Source: Spartobacteria bacterium (GTDB taxonomy: Bacteria > Verrucomicrobiota > Verrucomicrobiia > Chthoniobacterales > Chthoniobacteraceae). From it: DNA of 61,479 nucleotides. Every line of letters begins with the position of its first letter. The first letter of the stretch is position 1. Positions 45,951 to 53,638 of the stretch are shown in pieces. Under the pieces are notes generated by a model, which ran no database searches, was not told where the DNA came from, and saw only the letters and a list, made by a program, of their open reading frames with translations. The position numbers were made by a program, and so were the translations under genes. The stretch covers positions 1-61,479 of the forward strand of contig JAJPJG010000019.1 in assembly GCA_021324395.1 (NCBI GenBank), in the 5' to 3' direction.

Positions 45951-47672
45951 TTACAGCACGCCCTTTCGCCGCAGCGCCTCGTCCATCGCGCGCTCGACCA
46001 GCAGCGCGGCGAGATGCTGGGTGCCTTCGTCCAACGCGGCGTTAGCTTTTTTCAAACGCTGCACTTCGCCCGATTCGAGCGCGGCTTCGACTTCGCGCAT
46101 CAATTCCGCGACGCGCGATTTTTCTTCGTTGCTTAAATCTTCGCCAACTTTTTGCAGCGCGTCGCGGACGGCGGGGAGCATTTCGTTCGCTTTCAATTTC
46201 GCCTCGGTCAAAACCCGCTCGCTCATGTCGTCGAACGCATGCTCGACCGATTCGGCGATCATTTGCTCGACCGCTTCGTCGGAGACATCGACCGCGCTTT
46301 TGATCTCCACGATTTTTTCCACGCCGGTTTTCGTGTCGCGCGCGAGCACGTGCAGGATGCCGTTGGCGTCGATCTCGAATTGCACGCCGACGCGCGCCTG
46401 GCCTTTTGGCGCGGGCTCGAACTCCAGCTCGAACTCACCGAGCGGCCAGTTGTCGCGCGCCATCTCGCGCTCGCCTTGCAGCACCTTGATCGACATTGCG
46501 CGCTGGCCTGCGAGCGCGTTGGTGAACATCTCGCCGGCCTTGAGCGGAATGGTCGAGTTGCGCGGGATGATGACGTTCATCAGGCCGCCGAACGTCTCGA
46601 TGCCGAGCGAAAGCGGCGTCACGTCGAGCAGCACCATGTTTTGCACCGCGCCGCTGAGGATGCCGGCTTGCAGCGTTGCGCCGAGGGCGACGGCTTCGTC
46701 GGGATTTTGCGAAGTGTTCGGTTCGCGCTGGAAAAGATCGCGCACAAAATCGCGCACGAGCGGCATCCGCGTGACGCCGCCGACGAGAATCACCGCGTCG
46801 AGATCGGCAGGCGAGAGCTTCGCGTCGGCGAGAGAGCGCAGGCAATGTGCGCGCGTTTTTTCGACGATCGGACGCGCGATACGATCCAGCCCGGCGCGCG
46901 TCAATGTGAACGACAAACTGTTTTCGCCGTCGAAAAACGGGAGATCGATTTGCGTTTCGGTTTCAGCGGAAAGCCGGTGCTTTGCCGCGATTGCGGTTTC
47001 ATGCAGCCGCGCATCGCTGACTTGCAGTTTATCCGCTAGAAAATCGACCAGCGCCGCATCGATGTCATCTCCGCCGAGCCGCGTGTTGCCATTGGTCGCG
47101 ATGACCTGAAATACGCCTTTGTTCAATTCGAGAATCGAAATGTCGAACGTCCCGCCGCCCAAATCGTAAACCGCGATCTTCGATTTCTCGCCGAGCTTAT
47201 CCATGCCGTAGGCGAGCGCGGCGGCGGTCGGTTCGTTTACGATGCGTTCGACCGTGAAGCCGGCCAGTTCGCCCGCGGCCTTGGTCGCGTTGCGTTGCGC
47301 ATCGTTGAAATACGCCGGCACGGTGATTACCGCGCGCGTGACTTCCCGTTCCAGCGCGCGCTCCGCGTCGGCTTTCAGCTTTTTTAAAATCAGCGCCGAG
47401 ATTTGCTCCGGCGAAAACTCGCCCGCGCGCGTCCGCACTTTCTCGCGCGTGCCCATCAGGCGCTTGATCGACGCGATCGTGTTTTGCGGATCGAGCGCGC
47501 GCATCCGGCTCGGGGCGCGTCCCACGATTGCTTCGCCATTTGCCGGAAAATGCACGACCGACGGCGTGAGCCGCTCGCCGTCTGCATCCGCGAGCAAAAG
47601 CGGAAAGCCCGCTTCCATCGCGCCGATGAGCGAATTCGTAGTGCCGAGGTCGATGCCGACGATGTCTGACAT
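45951..47672 (-). CDS. hscA: Hsp70-family chaperone, HscA-like
   Basis: A 573-residue Hsp70 with the ATPase motifs 'VGIDLGTTNSLIGAM', 'VYDLGGGTFDISILEL' and 'VILVGGVTRMPLV', and the substrate-binding domain start 'LLDVTPLSLGIETFGG'. It is shorter than DnaK (~640) and lies in a cluster with an HscB-like J-protein and an A-type Fe-S carrier, so an HscA role in cluster transfer is favoured over general DnaK. ATG at 47672 gives 'SDIVGIDLG'; the codons before it come from a palindromic element (47680-47731). Confidence 0.85.
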   Translation of the reverse strand: MSDIVGIDLGTTNSLIGAMEAGFPLLLADADGERLTPSVVHFPANGEAIVGRAPSRMRALDPQNTIASIKRLMGTREKVRTRAGEFSPEQISALILKKLKADAERALEREVTRAVITVPAYFNDAQRNATKAAGELAGFTVERIVNEPTAAALAYGMDKLGEKSKIAVYDLGGGTFDISILELNKGVFQVIATNGNTRLGGDDIDAALVDFLADKLQVSDARLHETAIAAKHRLSAETETQIDLPFFDGENSLSFTLTRAGLDRIARPIVEKTRAHCLRSLADAKLSPADLDAVILVGGVTRMPLVRDFVRDLFQREPNTSQNPDEAVALGATLQAGILSGAVQNMVLLDVTPLSLGIETFGGLMNVIIPRNSTIPLKAGEMFTNALAGQRAMSIKVLQGEREMARDNWPLGEFELEFEPAPKGQARVGVQFEIDANGILHVLARDTKTGVEKIVEIKSAVDVSDEAVEQMIAESVEHAFDDMSERVLTEAKLKANEMLPAVRDALQKVGEDLSNEEKSRVAELMREVEAALESGEVQRLKKANAALDEGTQHLAALLVERAMDEALRRKGVL

Positions 47673-47679
47673 AAGCATT

Positions 47680-47731
47680 CGCAGATTGCGCAGATTCACG
47701 CGGATTCAAAGAAAATCTGCGAAAATCAGCG
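47680..47731. repeat. Palindromic CGCAGATT element between hscA and hscB
   Basis: CGCAGATTGCGCAGATT (47680-47696) is an imperfect inverted match to the segment 47714-47731. CAGATT/AATCTG units recur in both arms. It fills most of the 70-base gap between hscB and hscA and slightly overlaps neither start. Confidence 0.65.
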
Positions 47732-47742
47732 TTATCCGCAGA

Positions 47743-48303
47743 TCACATCTGCAATCGCACGCGGTCTTCCATGAGTTGCCGACGCCACTTGCTCAAAAAC
47801 GAGAGCATGTGATGAGCCATTGCAAACCCTTCCGCGACGGTTTCGCGATTCTTTTTCCAGTCGACATGCGGCAAATCCGCGAACAAGGCGTCGTGCGTCT
47901 CGGTGACAAATGCCAGCGAGGAGTCGAGCTGATCGAGAATGTCGAGCCGCTCGGAGGCGAGATGCGCGCGCAGCAGCGGCGAACTGATTTGCGTCTCGCG
48001 GGCGACGAATGCGTCGATCGCGCGCCGCACCGTTGCGATGTGCATGAACAACTGGACGAGATCCTCGGGCATGTTTTGCTCGGCGCGGAGCGCGCTGGGA
48101 AACTCGAGCTGGATAAAATGCCGCAAGCACAGCAGCGGATCGCTCAGCGTGCGATATGCCTCGTTGATGAGGGCAAAGTCCGCATCGGTTTTCGCTACAT
48201 CCGGATGATGCTCGGCGGTGAGTTTGTGGAATTTTTCCTTCAGCATTTCCGCATCGAGCGCCGGCCCGCGGGGAACACCAAAAAGATGGAAGTAATCGGT
48301 CAT
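47743..48303 (-). CDS. hscB: HscB-like J-domain co-chaperone
   Basis: A 186-residue protein with an N-terminal J domain ('DYFHLFGVPRGPALDAEML', 'LTAEHHPDVAK' with the HPD motif at about residues 36-38). A C-terminal three-helix part rich in acidic and Gln residues follows ('LDILDQLDSSLAFVTETHDA'). This is the HscB/HSC20 layout that binds the Fe-S scaffold and stimulates HscA. ATG at 48303 overlaps the stop of the repeat ORF (ATGA). Confidence 0.85.
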   Translation of the reverse strand: MTDYFHLFGVPRGPALDAEMLKEKFHKLTAEHHPDVAKTDADFALINEAYRTLSDPLLCLRHFIQLEFPSALRAEQNMPEDLVQLFMHIATVRRAIDAFVARETQISSPLLRAHLASERLDILDQLDSSLAFVTETHDALFADLPHVDWKKNRETVAEGFAMAHHMLSFLSKWRRQLMEDRVRLQM

Positions 48304-48650
48304 TTTACTCTGTTGAAGGCACTTTTCGGGACGGCAAAACCGTTGCCGACGCCGTCGGTGATGAATTCCAGACAGTGAAAAGAGCGTCCGATCGCGTCGG
48401 TGTTTATTTTTAGACAGGCAAAAGTGCGTCCGACCGGAGCGGAGGCTGTTTTGGCATCGGCAAAATTGCCGCCGACGGCGCGGGTGTTCCATTTTAGACA
48501 GGTAAAACCTCTTCCGCTGGCGTGGGTGGCTGTTTTTAGACCGTCAAAAGTGCTCCCGACGCGGGAGGAGACACTTTTCGACTTGGCAAAAATGCCGCCC
48601 ACGGAGCCGACGGCCACATTCGAGAAGTGGAAAAACGGCTCCCGCGTCAC
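48300..48650 (-). CDS. Protein made of eight 14-residue repeats, coupled into the Fe-S cluster operon
   Basis: A 116-codon frame starting GTG at 48650. After five residues it consists of eight 14-residue units (the last lacks one), consensus about x-F-x-C-L-K-x-x-T-x-x-V-G-x. Units include 'GFTCLKWNTRAVGG', 'TFACLKINTDAIGR' and 'SFHCLEFITDGVGN'. The start overlaps the A-type carrier stop by four bases (GTGA) and its stop overlaps hscB (ATGA), the pattern of real co-translated genes. Between units, F2, K6, V12 and G13 are kept while positions 1, 4, 7, 10 and 14 vary. Three units carry a Cys. No family recognised. Confidence 0.6.
   Translation of the reverse strand: MTREPFFHFSNVAVGSVGGIFAKSKSVSSRVGSTFDGLKTATHASGRGFTCLKWNTRAVGGNFADAKTASAPVGRTFACLKINTDAIGRSFHCLEFITDGVGNGFAVPKSAFNRVK
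48333..48646. repeat. 42-bp tandem repeat, seven full units and partial ends
   Basis: Exact 42-bp units start at 48333, 48375, 48417, 48459, 48501, 48543 and 48585, with a partial unit from 48627 and a partial copy before 48333. The plus-strand unit begins GGCAAAA and ends with TTTTAGACA-like sequence. The period is constant, there are no spacers, and the units differ by many substitutions, so this is an old array. Confidence 0.9.
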
Positions 48651-49009
48651 GCCGCGAAGCTTTCGCCGCAGGAGCAGTGGGCGACGGCGTTGGGATTGGT
48701 CACTTTGAAGCCGCCTTTTTGCAGGTCTTCACTGAAATCGAGCAGCGAGCCGCTGACGAAAAGGGCGCTTTTGGGATCGACGACGACGCGGACATTTTGG
48801 GATTCGACCATGATGTCGCGGTTCGCCGGCCCGTCGACGAGGTCCATTTTGTATTGCAGGCCGGAGCAGCCGCCGCCGATGACGGCGACGCGGAGCGCGC
48901 CTTGCGGCCGGCCTTGTTTCGTCAGCAGCGACGAGAGTTTCGTGCCGGCTTTTTCGGTCAGCTTCACGAGTTTTTCGTTGCCGATTTTGTATTTGATTTC
49001 GTCAGGCAT
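48647..49009 (-). CDS. A-type Fe-S carrier (IscA/ErpA-like)
   Basis: A 120-residue A-type protein. The conserved cysteines are in 'VIGGGCSGLQYKMDL' and the C-terminal 'AHCSCGESFAA' (Cys-x-Cys), with 'KGGFKVTNPNA' before. These proteins carry Fe-S clusters to targets. Its stop overlaps the start of the 14-residue repeat ORF. ErpA, IscA and SufA cannot be told apart here; the cluster with hscB/hscA favours an ISC-type context. Confidence 0.9.
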   Translation of the reverse strand: MPDEIKYKIGNEKLVKLTEKAGTKLSSLLTKQGRPQGALRVAVIGGGCSGLQYKMDLVDGPANRDIMVESQNVRVVVDPKSALFVSGSLLDFSEDLQKGGFKVTNPNAVAHCSCGESFAA

Positions 49010-49019
49010 CAGAAGAATT

Positions 49020-49086
49020 CACAGATTACGCAGGTTTCACAGATTAAGCAGGGAGCAATCTGCATAAATCTGCGGAATCTGCGGAT
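49020..49086. repeat. Palindromic CAGATTACGCAG element at the end of the dus gene
   Basis: CAGATTACGCAG... (49022-49042) is an imperfect inverted match to ...CTGCGGAATCTG (49060-49081), with further CACAGATTAAGCAG copies. It overlaps the last ~14 codons of the dus gene and lies just before the A-type carrier gene. Confidence 0.65.
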
Positions 49087-50054
49087 GACGCTTTGAGATG
49101 TTCCGCCGCGATCTCTTCGAGTTCGGTGAGCGAGGAAACGCTCGAGAATTTCTCGCGCAGGTCGCGTGCGCCCGGCATGCCGCGCGAGTAGGCCATGAGG
49201 CGGGCGCGCATCGCGTGCATTGTGGGCGTTTCCCTGCCGCGGCGCGGGTGTTCGACCGCGAGACGGCAGTGGCGGATGATGAAGTCCCATTGCTCCTCGA
49301 GCGAAGGCGCGGGCGGGATTTTGCCTGTGGCGAAGAATGTTTTGATCTCGCGGAAAATCCACGGCGACGACATCGCGCCGCGTCCGATCATCACGCCGCG
49401 CACTCCGGATTCGGTGCGGCGTTTCACATCCATCGCGCCGGTAAGGTCGCCATTGCCGATCACCGGAATTTGCACGCTTTGCACCACGTCGGCGATGACG
49501 TCCCAATCGGCTTCGCCGCTGTAGCCCTGCTCTTTCGTGCGGCCATGAACGGCGATCGCCTGCACGCCGGCGTTTTCCAAAATGCGGGCCGTGGTCGTTG
49601 CGTTGATCGTGTCGTGACTCCAGCCGATGCGAATTTTCGCGGTGACGGGAACGGGCGCGGCGGCTTGCACGACGGCGCGCGCGACGCTTTCCAACAGCGG
49701 GCAGTCGCGCAGCAGCGAGGAGCCGCCGTTTTTGCAGACGACTTTGTTGACCGGGCAGCCGAAGTTGATGTCGATGAAATCGGGCTGCTTCCAATCGATC
49801 ACCATGCGCGCGGCCTCGCCGAGATGCGCGGGGTCGCCGCCGAAGAGCTGGACGCCGAGCGGGCGCTCGCTTTCGTCAAAGTCGAGGTAACACTGCGTGC
49901 GGTGATTGCGCCGGAAGATGCCCTCGGCGGAAACGAATTCCGTGACGACGACGTCCGCGCCCTGCTCCTTGCAGAGCCGGCGGAAAACCGTGTCCGTCAC
50001 CCCGGCCATCGGCGCGAGGTAGAGCGGAAATTTGTTTTGGAACCACGGAAGCAT
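49044..50054 (-). CDS. dusB: tRNA-dihydrouridine synthase (DusB-like)
   Basis: A 336-residue flavoenzyme: 'LYLAPMAGVTDTVFRRLC' (FMN), 'FIDINFGCPVNKVVCKNGGS' with the catalytic Cys, 'AIAVHGRTKEQGYSG' and 'IPVIGNGDLTGAMD'. It reduces specific uridines in tRNA. ATG at 50054 ('LPWFQNKFPLYLAPMAG') is favoured; an earlier ATG at 50102 adds 16 unlikely residues. The final residues 'SADSADLCRLLPA' derive from a palindromic repeat element and probably extend the original C terminus. Confidence 0.88.
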   Translation of the reverse strand: MLPWFQNKFPLYLAPMAGVTDTVFRRLCKEQGADVVVTEFVSAEGIFRRNHRTQCYLDFDESERPLGVQLFGGDPAHLGEAARMVIDWKQPDFIDINFGCPVNKVVCKNGGSSLLRDCPLLESVARAVVQAAAPVPVTAKIRIGWSHDTINATTTARILENAGVQAIAVHGRTKEQGYSGEADWDVIADVVQSVQIPVIGNGDLTGAMDVKRRTESGVRGVMIGRGAMSSPWIFREIKTFFATGKIPPAPSLEEQWDFIIRHCRLAVEHPRRGRETPTMHAMRARLMAYSRGMPGARDLREKFSSVSSLTELEEIAAEHLKASSADSADLCRLLPA

Positions 50055-50139
50055 CGGCGCGGAAGTTAGCGTCGAATGAGCGGCGGAGCAAGGTGAAGGC
50101 ATCGTTGCGGGTTTTTGAGAATGGCCCAGCCATTCTCAT

Positions 50140-50628
50140 TCACCCGAGCTGCGCGGCGACTTCGTTTTGGACGTTTTCGAGCTGATCGAGGTGCAACTGC
50201 GGATCGGGAATGACGAAGACCTCTCCTGTTTTTACATGCTCGTAAATCAGCGTGCGGCCTTCGTCGGTTTGCTTCACCTCGATCTGCTTCAGCAGCCGTT
50301 TGCGCTCGAGCATGAGCGCAAGGATGTAGCGCGCGTTGGCGTGCTGGTTGTTATTTTCCTGCATGTAGCGGCGCAGCAGGTCCTCGGCGGTTCCTTTTGC
50401 GAGCGCCTCGGGTGCGGGTGGTGGTGGTGGCTCGAATTTGCTCCGCCAAAATGAAAACGGCGCGATGTTGTCGTTGCGCTGCTGCCATGCTTCTTCGCAC
50501 AAATCCTGGCGGCGGAACCCGTCGCGGTCATGAAAAAGAAGCGTGTAGAAATATTCGCCGTCTTGAAATTCGTGGCCGGTGACGGCGCACCGGTCGCCAC
50601 GGCTTTGGATCGTCCAGTCGCTTTGCAT
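50140..50628 (-). CDS. Hypothetical conserved protein
   Basis: A 162-residue protein of unrecognised family. The start 'SDWTIQSRGDRCAVTGHEFQ' and 'YTLLFHDRDGFRRQDLCEEA' carry two cysteines and a His. A helical part follows ('ARYILALMLERKRLLKQIEV') and then 'YEHVKTGEVFVIPDP'. Its ATG shares a base with the stop of the LptF/G-type permease (TAATG), so the two are translationally coupled, but no functional link is known. Confidence 0.7.
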   Translation of the reverse strand: MQSDWTIQSRGDRCAVTGHEFQDGEYFYTLLFHDRDGFRRQDLCEEAWQQRNDNIAPFSFWRSKFEPPPPPAPEALAKGTAEDLLRRYMQENNNQHANARYILALMLERKRLLKQIEVKQTDEGRTLIYEHVKTGEVFVIPDPQLHLDQLENVQNEVAAQLG

Positions 50629-51767
50629 TATTTCCGTTTGAGTTTGAAAGAGAGCTTCGGCATTTCGCGATTCGACGATCGGAGATAGAGCAGGAAAAAT
50701 CCGATCGCGGCAAAAAAGAGATTCGGCGTCCATGCGGCGGCGGCAGGCGAAATGCGCGCACCCTTGCCGAGCGCGAGGAAAAGGTTCGTGAGGAAAATCA
50801 TTCCGAAGAAAATAAAGATCGAGCTGGCGACGCCTGCGAGCACGCCGCGGCGCGAAAAGACGATGCCAAGCGGCGCGGCGATGAACACCACAACAAAGCA
50901 CGACCACGGCAGCGCCCAGCGATATTGCAGGTGCGTGCGATATGGCGCGAGCTGCGCGTCGGGGAAGTCGGCGTTGAATTTTACGTAGTCCTGCAGCTCC
51001 GGCACGCTGAGGCTTTGCGCTTCGAGATTCGAGCTGGCGATGCGCCACGGCGTTTCCGACCAGCCGCTGATTTTGCGCGCGTCCTCGAGCCAGAGATCTT
51101 CTTTCGCGATGTTGCCTTCCTTGTCGAAATAAACGGTTTTGCCGCGCTCGAAGCTCCACGTTTTCGTCGCGTCGTCGAAGACCGCGCGGCGCGCATACCA
51201 CTTCGTCGTGATGTCGCTCTCGTCGTCCTGCTGGATGATCATGATGCCGTGCAAATCGTTCGCGTTTTTGCGCATCGTCTGCACATACCACGTGCGGTTG
51301 TCGGCGCGATTGCGGAAGAGTTGCGCTTCGAGAGCCGAGCGCCGGTCGGTGCCTTTGTTGAATTTCTCGAGCAGCAATTTTTTCATCTCCTCGGAATGCG
51401 GCGCGAGTTTGTAATTGAGCGCGAGGCAGCCGGCGGTCGCGAGGAGCCCCATGAACATCAGCGGTAGCAACACGCGGGTCACGCTCTGGCCCGCGGTGAG
51501 CATCGAGATGATTTCATTCGCGCGCGACATGCGGCTGAGCGAATAAAGCAGCGCGAGCAGAAGGCCGACCGGCAGACAGATCACGATGATTTGCGGCAGT
51601 TGCGTCGCGTAAAAATAGGCGACCCACTTTGGCGAGATGTGGTTTTCGATGAAGTCCGGGCCATTGTCGCTCAAGTCGAACACGAGCCAGATCGCGAGAA
51701 AGCCGAGAAAGCAGAGCACGAACGGCACGAGGAAATTTTTGAGGACGTAACGGTCGAGAATGCGCAT
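50628..51767 (-). CDS. LptF/LptG-family (YjgP/YjgQ) permease
   Basis: A 379-residue membrane protein. Hydrophobic segments are at the N terminus ('NFLVPFVLCFLGFLAIWLVF' and 'LPVGLLLALLYSLSRMSRAN'), near 'LLPLMFMGLLATAGCLALNY' and at the C terminus, with a periplasmic beta-jellyroll between. It is one of the paired LPS-export permeases that pass lipopolysaccharide to LptC in diderms. LptF and LptG cannot be separated by eye, and no second copy is adjacent. 'RIVDRYVLKNF'-like start fits the family. Confidence 0.85.
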   Translation of the reverse strand: MRILDRYVLKNFLVPFVLCFLGFLAIWLVFDLSDNGPDFIENHISPKWVAYFYATQLPQIIVICLPVGLLLALLYSLSRMSRANEIISMLTAGQSVTRVLLPLMFMGLLATAGCLALNYKLAPHSEEMKKLLLEKFNKGTDRRSALEAQLFRNRADNRTWYVQTMRKNANDLHGIMIIQQDDESDITTKWYARRAVFDDATKTWSFERGKTVYFDKEGNIAKEDLWLEDARKISGWSETPWRIASSNLEAQSLSVPELQDYVKFNADFPDAQLAPYRTHLQYRWALPWSCFVVVFIAAPLGIVFSRRGVLAGVASSIFIFFGMIFLTNLFLALGKGARISPAAAAWTPNLFFAAIGFFLLYLRSSNREMPKLSFKLKRK

Positions 51768-51846
51768 CGTGGGTCTGAAACTTTAGGGTGAAGCGCCGCC
51801 TGCGCAAGACAGGAAATCGCCGGGAATCCCGCGCCGCCGCGGCGGC

Positions 51847-52356
51847 TTACGAGCGTTTGACGTAAACGCCGATCAACGGGCGCGGCGACGGCGTCGGCGA
51901 CATGAAATCGCTGACGAAACCTTGCGCCGTGCGGAACTCGACATGTCCCGCGCCGTGTCCGCCGTAAACGAGCACCGAGCCAACCGGCGCGGCAAAGGGA
52001 TCGCGGATATTGAGTTTGGTGAACCCGTATTTGCTCTGCAGCTCCGTGCCGGCCTGCTTCGCGTATTCGGAGGTCGGACGGCTCGAAACGACACCGGCAT
52101 CGACAAGCGCGTTTTTGACCCAGCGCCAGCAACGGCTGGTCGAGTGTTTGCGCGCGCGGGCCGCGGCGATTTGCGCGGCGCGCAGCATGCGTTTGTCGTA
52201 ACGAATGCCGGCGGATTTCGGGCCGAGGATTCTTTGCAGATCCAGATCCGGCGTCTGCGCGGTGCGCGCGTCGAAGAGAGAATCCGCCTGTGCGGCGAGT
52301 GGCGCACTCAGCACCACACCGGCAAAAAATAAAGCTGGGAGAAATGGGCTTTTCAT
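51847..52356 (-). CDS. Secreted CHAP/NlpC-like cysteine hydrolase, paralogue 1
   Basis: A 169-residue protein with a signal peptide ('FLPALFFAGVVLSAPLAAQA'). The catalytic-like Cys lies in 'SRCWRWVKNALVDAGVV' and the His in 'VYGGHGAGHVEFRT', an order seen in CHAP and NlpC/P60 peptidoglycan hydrolases. A short conserved tail ends 'PLIGVYVKRS'. It is about 45% identical by eye to the next gene upstream. Peptidoglycan cleavage is an inference; the family was not identified with certainty. Confidence 0.7.
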   Translation of the reverse strand: MKSPFLPALFFAGVVLSAPLAAQADSLFDARTAQTPDLDLQRILGPKSAGIRYDKRMLRAAQIAAARARKHSTSRCWRWVKNALVDAGVVSSRPTSEYAKQAGTELQSKYGFTKLNIRDPFAAPVGSVLVYGGHGAGHVEFRTAQGFVSDFMSPTPSPRPLIGVYVKRS

Positions 52357-52424
52357 TCCGGACGCGGCGGAAAATATCGCCCCGGTTCCCTACGTCAACC
52401 AAAAAAGCCCGTTAAAAACAACAA

Positions 52425-52439
52425 ATTTCGCTACGAAAT
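52425..52439 (-). terminator. Small hairpin with T-rich tail between the paralogues
   Basis: ATTTCG-CTA-CGAAAT forms a 6-bp stem with a 3-nt loop just after the stop of the upstream paralogue; on the minus strand it is followed by TTGTTGTTTTT. AT-rich stem, so only a weak terminator. Confidence 0.4.
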
Positions 52440-52447
52440 ACGCAAGC

Positions 52448-52957
52448 TTACGAAGGTTTCACGTAAGCGCCGAGGAACGGCCGCGGATACGGCGTGCGCG
52501 AAGTGAAGTCGCTCGCGAAGCCGGATGGCGTGCGAATTTCCACGTGACCCGCATCGGCTCCGCCGTAAACGAGCACTGCGCCAACCGGCGCTTCCAGAGG
52601 ACTGCGGACGCTGCGCAATTTCACGAAACCATATTTCTGCACGAGCTCGTCACCGGCCAGCTTTGCCCACGGTGAGTTCGGCCGCGACGAAATCACGCCT
52701 GCTTCGAGCAGCGCGTTTTTTACGTAACGCCAGCAATACCACGTCATGTGCGGCTGTGCGCGTTTCTGCGCGATCTCCGCTGCGCGGATCATTCGTTCGT
52801 CATAATGCAGGCCGGCCGAGTTCGGGCCGAAACGCGCCTGCAATTCCGGTTTGAGCTTTTGCGCTTTGGTCGGATCGAAAAGGGAATCGCTGGCGCGGAC
52901 GAAAGTCGCACCGATGAAAACGAACAAAACTGCGATGAAAATTTGGGGGAGCTTCAT
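52448..52957 (-). CDS. Secreted CHAP/NlpC-like cysteine hydrolase, paralogue 2
   Basis: A 169-residue protein, same length and layout as the downstream gene. It has a signal ('IFIAVLFVFIGATFVRASDS'), Cys in 'MTWYCWRYVKNALLEAGVI', His in 'YGGADAGHVEIRTPSG' and end 'PFLGAYVKPS'. The two clearly arose by tandem duplication and have since diverged. The conserved Cys and His keep the same spacing. Each has its own upstream region. Role in cell-wall turnover is likely but unproven. Confidence 0.7.
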   Translation of the reverse strand: MKLPQIFIAVLFVFIGATFVRASDSLFDPTKAQKLKPELQARFGPNSAGLHYDERMIRAAEIAQKRAQPHMTWYCWRYVKNALLEAGVISSRPNSPWAKLAGDELVQKYGFVKLRSVRSPLEAPVGAVLVYGGADAGHVEIRTPSGFASDFTSRTPYPRPFLGAYVKPS

Positions 52958-53059
52958 GCCGATTTAAGCGCGGAAAGTAGCACAAGTTTTGCCTTCTCAA
53001 ACTGAAATCTTGCGATTGCGTAGAAATACGGGCAAAAGCATCGCCGAACTTTTTCAAAA

Positions 53060-53392
53060 ATGAACCGGTGGAACACACGGCTAAGTCTCACGCTCGCTGC
53101 GTTTTTATTGTTGGCGCTTCCGCCAGCGAGCGATGCCGAATGGCCGGCGATTTACCGGCTGCGGCGCATTCGTGTGGAGTCGGAGGCGATCCGATCGATT
53201 GGCTATCATCACAAAACCAAAACCATGGAGGTCCAATTTCACTCGGGTGACACTTACCGTTACGCGAACGTGCCGCCCGCCGTTTTCAATGCATTTCTCG
53301 CCGCAGATTCCAAAGGCCGCTTTTTCCAGGAGCAAATCCGCGGGCGCTACGACTACTGGAAAGTCGCGACGCCGCGTTCGCACGCGCGCTAG
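53060..53392 (+). CDS. Secreted KTSC-domain protein
   Basis: A 110-residue protein with a signal ('LSLTLAAFLLLALPPASDAE') and a KTSC domain: 'SEAIRSIGYHHKTKTMEVQF', 'SGDTYRYANVPPAVFNAFL', then 'SKGRFFQEQIRGRYDYWK'. KTSC domains are small beta-barrel-like modules of unclear function, sometimes beside nucleases or lysyl-tRNA synthetase. The stop overlaps that of a small convergent ORF. Confidence 0.75.
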   Translation: MNRWNTRLSLTLAAFLLLALPPASDAEWPAIYRLRRIRVESEAIRSIGYHHKTKTMEVQFHSGDTYRYANVPPAVFNAFLAADSKGRFFQEQIRGRYDYWKVATPRSHAR

Positions 53393-53547
53393 TGGTTGCG
53401 ATCGGGCGCGAGTTCGCGCAAACGGCGGATCAACTCGAGTTCGCGCATCACTGCGTCCGGCTCCCATCCGAGCTTGCGCAGCCGTTTTTTTAATGCGCGT
53501 GCCTGGTGCGGGGGGAGATCGCGCATGTTGTTTTTCATTTCATTCAT
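53389..53547 (-). CDS. Small helical protein (52 aa)
   Basis: ATG at 53547 opens a 52-codon frame with dense helix-forming residues ('PHQARALKKRLRKLGWEPDA', 'VMRELELIRRLRELAPDRNH'). Its TAG overlaps that of the KTSC gene by four bases in the convergent direction. The frame extends upstream to 54264 over another gene, so only the short form is credible. It may be a real small cytoplasmic protein or an overlapping artefact. Confidence 0.4.
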   Translation of the reverse strand: MNEMKNNMRDLPPHQARALKKRLRKLGWEPDAVMRELELIRRLRELAPDRNH

Positions 53548-53638
53548 GCACGTTTTAGTAAAAGCATCAGCGGTGCCACGCATCGGCGCGCGCAATGATT
53601 GCCGCGTTTCGTGAGCCAAATCAAAATTTCGAATCATC

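Noticed and set aside
48333..48646. 42-bp repeat read as a CRISPR array or VNTR outside genes
   Set aside because: No spacers; the minus frame is fully open with overlapping start and stop codons of neighbouring genes, which favours a coding reading.
48300..48650. Diversity-generating retroelement acting on the repeat ORF
   Set aside because: No reverse transcriptase, template repeat or adenine-biased variation is seen in the window.
48400..48708. Plus-strand ORF over the 42-bp repeat
   Set aside because: A codon-multiple period keeps several frames open. This frame runs into the A-type carrier gene and has no coupled neighbours, unlike the minus frame.
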